Source: Desulfarculales bacterium UBA696
GTDB taxonomy: Bacteria; Desulfobacterota; Syntrophobacteria; Syntrophobacterales; Syntrophobacteraceae
DNA: 64,000 nucleotides
Assembly: GCA_002298995.1 (NCBI GenBank)
Contig: DBMO01000037.1
Coordinates: 185,214-249,213, forward strand
Direction: 5' to 3'
Shown piece by piece: positions 57,524 to 64,000 of this stretch (within the stretch, counting starts at the first letter, position 1; each line of letters starts with the position of its first letter). The notes below the pieces were generated by a model. The model made no database searches. It was not told the DNA's origin and saw only the letters and a program-made list of their open reading frames with translations. The translations under genes and the position numbers were made by a program.

Positions 57524-59383
57524 TTACCTGTCGGGAAAATCGTTGCCCGCGGATGATGCTTCAACGCTTCCGGGTACCGGACGCGGGGTTTTGAGGGTGA
57601 AGAAAAACGTCGTTCCCTTCACGTCATCGGGGTTGGGGCTCATTAGCCAAATCTTGCCGTTATGGTTTTTAATTATGTGGCGGCAAATCGCCAGCCCCAG
57701 GCCAGTACTTCCGTAAGGGTCGCTCCTGTGCTTTTCAACCCGGTAGAATCGCTCGAATATGCGCTGCTGGTGTTTCCTCGATATCCCGGGGCCGTTGTCC
57801 CGAACAGAAAAGGAGACCTCGCCCTGTGGGAAATCGCACGAGACTTGGATTGTGTCGCCTACTGGGCTATACCGAATGGCATTTTCGAGCAGGTTTCGAA
57901 AAACCTGGACCAACTGGTCGTAGTCGGCAAGCGCCAATATACCGTTGCTAGGCAGGGTGGTTTCGAGCCGGATGGATTTTTCCACGGCATGATGAGTGCA
58001 CGCTCTCCATGCGGTCAGAAGAGCGTCAGCTGCGTTTACCGGGGCCAGCCTCAATGGAGCGTCAGGGGCTTCCAGCCGTGAAAGCTGCAAGAGGTCCTGA
58101 ACCATTTTCGCCAGATGATTTGTGTTCTTGAGGATTACCTGCAAAAAGGATTGAGCGGTTTGCGGGTCCGGTTTAGCCTCTGAGAGAAGCGTTTCAGTGT
58201 AGCCCTTGATGGACGTAAGGGGTGTGCGCAGTTCATGGGAAACGTTTGCAACAAAGTCGCGGCGCACTTTCTCAAGCCTTTTGAGCTCCGTAATATCGTG
58301 GAAAACGGCAACGGCCCCGCACCCTTCCTTTTTATCATGAGAGAGCGATACGACATTTACATCATAATTGCGCTCGCCCCCGAGTGCGATCTGGAGGTTT
58401 TGCGGTTTGTCGCTGTTCTCGCCTCCATTGGGAGTCACCGCACGGTCGCAGAGCCGTTGAAAATTAATATCCGGTATCAACTCGATAGGGCGGCGGCCGA
58501 TCGGATTGGGACAGTCCTGGGTCAATTCGGCGAACGTTCGATTTACGCTCTTTATCTTTCCCCTTGAGTCCAGAACCATGACCGCTTCATGCATGGCATC
58601 AAAGACGGCTTCGAGTTCCTGCTTTTGATCGCTTATCTTCTTTATCTGGTCCTGGATACTTTCGGCCATGGTGTTTACAGCTTGGGTAAGAGGATAGAAC
58701 TCGTGGCCGGGTATTGTGTAGATCCTACGGTTGAAATCGCGCGAGCTTATGGCCTCGGCAGCTTCAATCATTTCCCGGATGGGCCTGTTGAGGCGTCTTA
58801 TAAGAAGGTAGCTGATGAGGGCAGCGACGGCGAAGGCAAGAGGGACGAAAGCAAGAAAGCCTATTTTGAGCCGGTCCAGGGGTTCCTTTACCTTGGAAAT
58901 AGGAGCGGCAACACGCAGGACGCCTCTGGGTATCGGGCCGCTGCCTTGTACACGCTTGGCTGTATACATAAGCTCTTGTTGAGTTGTACCGCTGTAACGG
59001 ATTGCCACTCCGATGTCCTGGGTGAGGGTTTGCATGATTTCAGGACGGGTTGAGTGATTTTCGAGATTTTGTATTTCGGGGAAAGGTACATCGGAATCCG
59101 AGATTACAGTTCCCCCCTCCGCCACATAGGTAAGGCGGATGTCCAGCAATTGCCCGAGTTGAACTAGTAGTACCTGGATGTCCTTGGCCGACTTTATATC
59201 GGACCGCTGCTGTATCATCCATTCCACCAGCCTGAGCTGCTGGATGGTTTTGCTTTTGGTCTCTTCTATTATCTCGCTGTTTAGAATTTTGAAGTAATAC
59301 CACGGGGGTAGAATCAGAGCCGCAAGCAGCACCAACCAAAAATAGACGAGCATGCGGGTGCGGAAGGAGTATTTTGCCTGCAT
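57524..59383 (-). CDS. phoR: Phosphate regulon sensor kinase PhoR
   Basis: A 619-residue membrane histidine kinase. Two membrane segments (about 11-31 and 172-195) flank a roughly 140-residue periplasmic region. A HAMP segment and a PAS domain (LEAVFDAMHEAVMVLDSRGKIK) follow, then the HisKA box NVSHELRTPLTSIKGY with H383, and HATPase motifs (NLLENAIRYSP, DNGPGISRKHQQRIFERFYR, GSTGLGLAI). The large periplasmic domain is longer than in E. coli PhoR, which has none. It lies 3 bp after phoB. Confidence 0.93.
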   Translation of the reverse strand: MQAKYSFRTRMLVYFWLVLLAALILPPWYYFKILNSEIIEETKSKTIQQLRLVEWMIQQRSDIKSAKDIQVLLVQLGQLLDIRLTYVAEGGTVISDSDVPFPEIQNLENHSTRPEIMQTLTQDIGVAIRYSGTTQQELMYTAKRVQGSGPIPRGVLRVAAPISKVKEPLDRLKIGFLAFVPLAFAVAALISYLLIRRLNRPIREMIEAAEAISSRDFNRRIYTIPGHEFYPLTQAVNTMAESIQDQIKKISDQKQELEAVFDAMHEAVMVLDSRGKIKSVNRTFAELTQDCPNPIGRRPIELIPDINFQRLCDRAVTPNGGENSDKPQNLQIALGGERNYDVNVVSLSHDKKEGCGAVAVFHDITELKRLEKVRRDFVANVSHELRTPLTSIKGYTETLLSEAKPDPQTAQSFLQVILKNTNHLAKMVQDLLQLSRLEAPDAPLRLAPVNAADALLTAWRACTHHAVEKSIRLETTLPSNGILALADYDQLVQVFRNLLENAIRYSPVGDTIQVSCDFPQGEVSFSVRDNGPGISRKHQQRIFERFYRVEKHRSDPYGSTGLGLAICRHIIKNHNGKIWLMSPNPDDVKGTTFFFTLKTPRPVPGSVEASSAGNDFPDR

Positions 59384-59386
59384 GAA

Positions 59387-60067
59387 TCAACCTCGAAACC
59401 GGTATCCCACCCCGCGGATCGTTTCGATCCAATCCGCGTAAGGCCCGAGCTTCTGGCGCAGTCGCCTAATGTGGGTGTCGACCGTCCTGGCGTAGCCTTC
59501 GAACTGGTATTCCCACACACTGTTAAGAAGTTGGTCCCTTGTTCTGACTCTTCCGGCGTTTCGAAGAAGATCGGAAAGCAGCTTGAATTCCGTTGCTGTA
59601 AGAGCTGCCTCCGAACCATCGACTTCGACGCGGTAGGCCTGGAAGTCTACGTGCAATCCTTCATTTTTCCACGGTTTTTCTATATCGTCGGGCAAAGATC
59701 TGCGAAGTACGGCGGCAATTCGTAAAATCAATTCCCTCGGGCTGAACGGTTTTACGACGTAATCATCAGCCCCGATCTCGAGCCCCACTACTCGGTCCAG
59801 TTCTTCGCCCTTTGCGGTGAGCATTACCACAGGGATTTTGCGGGTCGCGGCGCCGCGCTTCATCTCCTTGCAGACCTCCAGGCCATTGATGCCCGGAATC
59901 ATGAGATCGAGGATCACAAGCCGCGGAAGATATTGCCTTACCAGCGCCATGGCTGAATTTCCGTCCATGGCGGTCAGCACTTCGTAGCCCGCTGAGCGGA
60001 CATTATAGGCGAGAAGCTGGAGGATATCCGGATCGTCTTCAACTATAAGGATGAGGTTCTGAGACAC
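59387..60067 (-). CDS. phoB: Phosphate regulon response regulator PhoB
   Basis: A 226-residue OmpR/PhoB-type regulator. The receiver has phospho-acceptor D54 in VILDLMIPGINGLEV; the C-terminal winged helix contains LTATEFKLLSDLL and GYARTVDTHIRRLRQKLG. I place the start at GTG 60067 (SQNLILIVEDDPD) because AGGAG lies 6 nt upstream; ATG 60106 would add 13 residues and overlap the promoter. The operator lies about 40 bp upstream, consistent with autoregulation. phoR and pstB follow. Confidence 0.95.
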   Translation of the reverse strand: MSQNLILIVEDDPDILQLLAYNVRSAGYEVLTAMDGNSAMALVRQYLPRLVILDLMIPGINGLEVCKEMKRGAATRKIPVVMLTAKGEELDRVVGLEIGADDYVVKPFSPRELILRIAAVLRRSLPDDIEKPWKNEGLHVDFQAYRVEVDGSEAALTATEFKLLSDLLRNAGRVRTRDQLLNSVWEYQFEGYARTVDTHIRRLRQKLGPYADWIETIRGVGYRFRG

Positions 60068-60496
60068 TAATCGCTCCTGGCTGCAGGTAGCGCACAGTAA
60101 CGCCATTATGTTACGAAATCATGACTATTGTGTTACGAAATCATTACATCGGGTATCCGGAAGCATAACACATCGCGGCCGGAGCCGCATCCCCTGACAG
60201 AAACCGGCATAAGGATGTTAAGACCCCGCCTCTGCAGCTGATGCATGGGTATTGTGAATGGTGACATCGGACAGAGGATATTCAACTTGTCATTTTTATC
60301 AAACGATCCGTGCGGGGAGATTTCCGGGTGCGGCTCTCGGTGAAAACTGGTAATGTGTGGTTTGGGAATGACCGGGAACGGCATCTTTAAAACCTTGGGA
60401 CTGTCCTGTAAAAAGGCTATCCTCCGCGCAAGCTGCATCATGCGCGAAACACTCGATTGGTTTGACACTTAAGCCAGGATTAAAAGCGGTTCATTT
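60068..60496. other. Intergenic region between phoB and murI
   Basis: About 430 bp between divergent genes. The phoB-proximal part holds the Pho-box-like repeats. The rest has no supported gene; an open frame on the minus strand there lacks a ribosome site and family features. Confidence 0.45.
60109..60144 (-). promoter_or_regulatory. Pho-box-like repeats upstream of phoB
   Basis: TGTTACGAAATCAT occurs exactly at 60109-60122 and 60131-60144, 22 bp (2 x 11) apart; on the gene strand each reads as CGTAACA preceded by ATTT. With intervening CATGAC and following CATTAC, the region fits up to four 11-bp units. The CGTAACA core matches the pstS site. Confidence 0.72.
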
Positions 60497-61303
60497 ATGA
60501 TATCCAATGTTGAAAATGCCATAGGAGTGTTCGATTCCGGGGTCGGGGGACTCACGGTAGTGCGCGCTCTGATGGAGAGGCTTCCTTTTGAAAATATAGT
60601 CTATTTTGGAGACACTGCGCGCGTGCCCTACGGGGTAAAATCCGTCGAGACGATACGGACATTTGCCCGCGAGATAACGGAGTTCCTGCTGAAAAAGCAG
60701 GTAAAGATGCTGATAATCGCGTGCAACACCATGGCCGCGGTCGCCCACGAAGAAATTGTGGGAATCTCATCGGTTCCGGTGCTAAACGTGATCGAGGCGG
60801 GGGCCTCGGCGGCGGCTGAAACAACGCGCAAACATTTCGTGGGCGTGATCGGGACGCCCGCTACCATAAACAGCAACGCTTACCCGCGCGCAATTCACCG
60901 CTGCGATCCCCGGATCAGGATATTTTCACAGGCATGTCCCCTCTTTGTGCCGCTTGTGGAGGAAGGATGGCTCGACCATCCCGTTACAAGGATGACCGCG
61001 AGGGAATACCTGCAATGCGTGACCTGCAATGACATAGATGCCCTCGTGCTCGGCTGTACCCACTACCCGCTCTTGAAACCCATGCTTCAGGAAATCGTTG
61101 GAAGCGGAATAATCCTGGTCGATTCGGCCGAGGCGATGGCCGAGGAGACCGCGCGCACCTTGACGCAAATGGACCTGTGGAACCCGGCCCGGGTCCAACC
61201 AGATTACCAGTTCTTCGTAACCGACGTACCGCTTCGTTTCCAGTCAATAGGGGAAAGATTTCTGGGGCGAGCACTTCCCGGCGTTCATCTCGTGAAATGG
61301 TAA
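60497..61303 (+). CDS. murI: Glutamate racemase
   Basis: Makes D-glutamate for peptidoglycan. The 268 residues contain GVFDSGVGGLTVVRAL, the first catalytic Cys76 in IIACNTMAA and the second Cys187 in LGCTHYPLLK, with DTARVPYG between. Normal length. The ribosome site is weak. It is monocistronic and divergent from phoB. Confidence 0.95.
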   Translation: MISNVENAIGVFDSGVGGLTVVRALMERLPFENIVYFGDTARVPYGVKSVETIRTFAREITEFLLKKQVKMLIIACNTMAAVAHEEIVGISSVPVLNVIEAGASAAAETTRKHFVGVIGTPATINSNAYPRAIHRCDPRIRIFSQACPLFVPLVEEGWLDHPVTRMTAREYLQCVTCNDIDALVLGCTHYPLLKPMLQEIVGSGIILVDSAEAMAEETARTLTQMDLWNPARVQPDYQFFVTDVPLRFQSIGERFLGRALPGVHLVKW

Positions 61304-61393
61304 AGTGAGGGTGGGCAAGGTAATTCCATACCCACCCAACATGGATTCGAGCGATCTCTAAATCTCTTAAACTTTCTTAAGTTCCTGGAATCC

Positions 61394-61645
61394 TCATCCA
61401 AAATTCACATACCTGCTGATGACAGCGGGAGTGTCGAGTTCTATAATCCTGGGCTCGATTCGGTTCAGCTCGGCCACGTTCCACGGGCCGTCCTTTTCGA
61501 TCATGGCGAGTGCTTCTTCACGGGACTGTGCAAGCACGGCTATTTCAGCCTGGAGGTAGTTGTCCCTGTAGACGTGAGGCTCATCGAACATCGACCAGCT
61601 TGAAAGGAATTTGCTGTGCCGCCAGATAAAGATTTTCATGCTCAT
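61394..61645 (-). CDS. Small hypothetical protein coupled to the glycosylase gene
   Basis: An 83-residue protein, MSMKIFIWRHSKFLSSWSMF written from its start, followed by an acidic/helical part (QAEIAVLAQSREEALAMIEK) and the strand-like C-terminus DTPAVISRYVNFG. The family is not recognised. Its ATG overlaps the stop of the upstream glycosylase gene in an ATGA arrangement, which argues for translational coupling and real expression. Confidence 0.62.
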   Translation of the reverse strand: MSMKIFIWRHSKFLSSWSMFDEPHVYRDNYLQAEIAVLAQSREEALAMIEKDGPWNVAELNRIEPRIIELDTPAVISRYVNFG

Positions 61646-62595
61646 TGGATGTAGCCTTCCCGAGATAGTCCGTTTAGTAGAAGATGAAAGTAGACCAGTC
61701 CTGCGTATGGCCGCCAACGTGAAATTGCCTGCTCGACAAAGTTCAGGCTCGAACCGTCAGGGGCGCTTGGGGAAGGCGAGGCTTGAGCATCCCCCTTCAG
61801 CCACCTGTTAAGTCCCTTGAGGGCCCCTGAGTCTTTTCTGGGAAAGATGTCCAGCCTCCCAAGTCCCCTTAGAAGAATATAATCGGCGGTCCAGGGGCCG
61901 ATACCAGGAAGATTCCGGAGCCGTTCGGAAGCGGATTCATCGTCCATGAGTTCTAGTTGCCCGCGGTTTAGCTTGCCAGCCGCGATAATGCGGGCAATCT
62001 GCAAAATCGCCTTTGCCTTTGCGGTTGAAAGGCCCGACTTTCTCATGGTTTCAATATCGCAGAGTGCCACATCAGCCGGCTCCGGGAAAGGGCGTAGTTT
62101 CCCTGCCTGGTGTGAGAAAGGTTTTCCACAGGCTTCCGTGAACCGGTTGAGTACGGCCATCGCAGCGAAAAGGGATATTTGCTGGCCGGCGATCCCGTTT
62201 GCGGCAGCTTCGAAAAGGGTGCTATACCTCGGCGGCCTGACGCCGACGAACCTTTCAGCAAGTGGACCCAAATCACTATCCATGGCTGCCATTTCGTAAA
62301 AGCCTGAAAGATTGATATCGAGCCCCAAAAGCCATTTGAGGACCACTTTTGATAAGTTCTCGGCCTTATCGGGCAGCCTCTCCGAAGATAACGTAACCTT
62401 CAGGTGCGGGGTAGCCGGGCTGCCCTGTTGTTCAACTTCGGCCAGAACAGGGCGGTCGTCGATATTGATTACCCTGCGGTAAGTCCTGCCGTCCCAGAGA
62501 TCGATCATATTAGCAGGGCGGCGGCGAAGGACCCAGACAGTCAGGTCCAGCCGGAAGGGAGGCGTCGGTTTGAGTGTATAGGTTACTTTTTGCAC
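61642..62595 (-). CDS. alkA: DNA-3-methyladenine glycosylase II-like (AlkA family)
   Basis: A 317-residue HhH-GPD glycosylase. The helix-hairpin-helix LRNLPGIGPWTADYILLRGL is followed by the catalytic Asp in FPRKDSGALKG. The N-terminal beta domain (PFRLDLTVWVLRRRP) resembles that of AlkA. The lead-in AANGIAGQQISLFAAMAVL is the typical QQ-x-S region. It removes alkylated bases in base-excision repair. Symbol by similarity only. Confidence 0.85.
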   Translation of the reverse strand: MQKVTYTLKPTPPFRLDLTVWVLRRRPANMIDLWDGRTYRRVINIDDRPVLAEVEQQGSPATPHLKVTLSSERLPDKAENLSKVVLKWLLGLDINLSGFYEMAAMDSDLGPLAERFVGVRPPRYSTLFEAAANGIAGQQISLFAAMAVLNRFTEACGKPFSHQAGKLRPFPEPADVALCDIETMRKSGLSTAKAKAILQIARIIAAGKLNRGQLELMDDESASERLRNLPGIGPWTADYILLRGLGRLDIFPRKDSGALKGLNRWLKGDAQASPSPSAPDGSSLNFVEQAISRWRPYAGLVYFHLLLNGLSREGYIQ

Positions 62596-62613
62596 TGTTG
62601 TACCGGCTGTGGT

Positions 62614-63462
62614 TCAGTTTTTCAGGCCAAAGAGATTAGCGGCGTTTCCCCCTGAAATTGCAGCCATTTGCTTTTCGGTGAGGCCGGCTTCCTTCATTTC
62701 GTCGAAGTAGCGTTTGGGTGAAATCAGCGGATAATCGCTGCCGAAAAGGATCTTTTTCTCAGCGATCTGTGCCGCGGTCCGGTAGATTTCCTTTCTGTAG
62801 AGGTAAGGGGAAGCCGCCGTATCGTAGAACACTCCCTGGAGTGTTGCAGGGGCGTCTTTTTTCAGGAGTTCGTAGAAGAGGATGCCTCCGCCCCAATGAG
62901 CGAGAATAAGGTTTGCGCCGGAGGCCGCCCTGGCTAGTGCATAGTAGAGATCAAGGCCGAACGGGGCTTTGCCGGGATAATCGTGACCGATTGGCTCATT
63001 TGCATGGGCCAGCAGGACAGCGCCGCTTTCTCCGCACAGGTCCGCAAGCTCCTTGAAATTCTCCATTGCGACGCCAATCTTGTCGGATGCCGTATAAACG
63101 GCAAGTTCGCCAAAGCCCGCCACTCCTTCGCGGGAGATGCGGCGTTGCGCCTCGTGGATGCAGTTCGGAGAAAACAGGTCAAGGCAGGCAAATGGTATAA
63201 GGCGATCCGGATACCTTGCGGCGGACTCGACCACGTAGTCGTTGTGGCGGACAAGGTTTTGGTCGCTTCGCCATGGAAACCCGAAAACCACCGAATAGTC
63301 GATGCCGTTGGAATCCATGGACTCAATCAGGTCGGCCACGCCGGCCATCTTGGAACTTGGTGAACTGTAAAGCAGGCTGAATTCGGGCTCCCCCGAAAAG
63401 AAGCGTTCGCGCCCCGAGATCATCTCTGGGGGGAAAATATGCGTGTGAACGTCGATCACCAT
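62614..63462 (-). CDS. Amidohydrolase-2 family protein (TIM-barrel metal hydrolase/decarboxylase)
   Basis: A 282-residue protein. The metal ligands are visible in sequence: HTH in VIDVHTHIFPP, H in LLAHANEP and AHWGGGI, and the terminal Asp in ILFGSDYPL. This order matches the amidohydrolase-2 group, which includes decarboxylases and lactonases. Substrate is unknown. It lies 18 bp upstream of alkA on the same strand and may be cotranscribed. Confidence 0.82.
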   Translation of the reverse strand: MVIDVHTHIFPPEMISGRERFFSGEPEFSLLYSSPSSKMAGVADLIESMDSNGIDYSVVFGFPWRSDQNLVRHNDYVVESAARYPDRLIPFACLDLFSPNCIHEAQRRISREGVAGFGELAVYTASDKIGVAMENFKELADLCGESGAVLLAHANEPIGHDYPGKAPFGLDLYYALARAASGANLILAHWGGGILFYELLKKDAPATLQGVFYDTAASPYLYRKEIYRTAAQIAEKKILFGSDYPLISPKRYFDEMKEAGLTEKQMAAISGGNAANLFGLKN

Positions 63463-63611
63463 GGTTGCAGCCTCTTTAAATCCGTTCTAAAAGATGGATT
63501 GCGGCGTGCCGTTCAGGCCAAAGTTCGCTATCGAAAACTTGTACTCAATTTCTTTCCGATGTTCAAGCGCCCGAGGAGCTGCACCATCTATATCACATCA
63601 CAGGGGATAAA

Positions 63612-64000
63612 ATGCTAAACAGGATAGAAGAAGTCGCGCGCCGCGCTGTTCTCGAAGCAGGCGCACTGATAAAAGAGCATATCGGCCACGTTTCGGCTTC
63701 CTGGATTCAGAGCAAAGGCCCGTCCGACTACGTAACCCAGATTGACCAAAGATGCGAGCGGCTGATACTCGAACAGGTGACCGCACATTTCCCCGACCAC
63801 CACATAATGGCGGAGGAATCGGCCAACGAAGGCCTTAAGCCGGGCTACACCTGGGTGATCGACCCCCTGGACGGCACGACCAACTTCATTCACGGTTTTC
63901 CGTTCGTCGCGGTATCAATAGCTGTATGCCGGGATAAAAAGCCGGTGGTCGGACTGGTATTCGATCCGATCAGGAACGAACTTTTTTCGGCAAAGGAGGG
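63612..64000 (+). CDS. suhB: Inositol-1-monophosphatase (3' truncated by window)
   Basis: The first 129 residues of a SuhB-type IMPase run to the right edge. The canonical motifs are intact: KGPSDYVTQIDQRCE, HIMAEESANEG (metal-binding Glu) and VIDPLDGTTNFIHGFP (two metal-binding Asp). AGGGG lies 6 nt before the ATG. Unlike the IMPase-like gene at 2029, it keeps every consensus residue in the visible part. The C-terminal Asp ligand is off the window. Confidence 0.92.
   Translation, partial: MLNRIEEVARRAVLEAGALIKEHIGHVSASWIQSKGPSDYVTQIDQRCERLILEQVTAHFPDHHIMAEESANEGLKPGYTWVIDPLDGTTNFIHGFPFVAVSIAVCRDKKPVVGLVFDPIRNELFSAKE

Noticed and set aside
60133..60468. A 111-codon minus-strand open frame upstream of phoB
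   Set aside because: No ribosome site or family motif, and it overlaps the Pho-box region.

Overview
The window looks like a chromosomal segment of a Gram-negative deltaproteobacterium (Desulfobacterota), plausibly a Syntrophobacter-like sulfate reducer or syntroph. This is inferred from gene content: an APS kinase dedicated to sulfotransfer, a class I Fe-S fumarase, a CheA/CheD/CheX/CheZ chemotaxis set, a lexA-imuB-dnaE2 mutagenesis cassette, a PIN-PhoH ATPase and a bacterial alpha-2-macroglobulin next to PbpC. I saw no tRNA, rRNA, insertion sequence, phage or CRISPR array.

Layout. 1-2.8 kb: the 3' part of a sulfotransferase with a coiled coil and C-terminal NPDV-type repeats, then APS kinase and a CysQ/IMPase-like phosphatase, together a possible PAPS-dependent sulfation module. 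2.9-6.2 kb (minus strand): a HAD phosphatase, minC-minD-minE and a MoaD/ThiS-like ubiquitin-fold protein. 6.5-13.1 kb: nitrogen block nadE-glnB-glnD-glnA, with three copies of a GAACA-N4-TGTTC inverted repeat before glnB and glnA and a sigma-54-like element before glnA. A run of strong hairpins and a terminator follow glnA. 13.4-15.4 kb: a Cys-rich unknown protein, a cupin and a membrane methyltransferase-like protein. 15.4-20.5 kb (minus strand): lexA, a Y-family polymerase that has lost its catalytic acids (ImuB) and DnaE2. 20.7-21.3 kb: a small TM2-like membrane protein and a PilZ protein.

22.1-30.8 kb: a compact chemotaxis operon cheW-cheR-cheD-cheY-cheX-cheB-cheY-cheA-cheZ. Its CheA has a GspE-N/MshEN-like pair of repeats between Hpt and the kinase core, and its CheZ is fused to an Hpt-like N-terminus through a long VEPK repeat. 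31-43 kb: envelope genes (alpha-2-macroglobulin, PbpC, an L,D-transpeptidase lipoprotein, an MFS permease, a duplicated LppY/LpqO-like protein). 43.3-49.2 kb: fumarase, PIN-PhoH, small unknown proteins, thioredoxin reductase and a flavoprotein. 49.4-53.6 kb (minus strand): an ECF sigma factor, an anti-sigma factor and a VIT/VWA protein.

53.8-60.2 kb: the phosphate regulon, split into two convergent units, pstSCA (+) and phoB-phoR-pstB (-). Each has a matching Pho-box-like direct repeat with 11-bp periodicity in front; no phoU is seen. 60.5-64 kb: glutamate racemase, an AlkA-like glycosylase translationally coupled to a small protein, an amidohydrolase and the 5' part of an inositol monophosphatase.

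Themes: nitrogen and phosphate sensing each carry their own repeated operator; chemotaxis may be tied to cyclic-di-GMP through the CheA insert and the nearby PilZ protein; and several envelope-surveillance systems (macroglobulin/PbpC, ECF sigma/VIT-VWA) sit close together. Family calls come from motif recognition only; no database search was possible.
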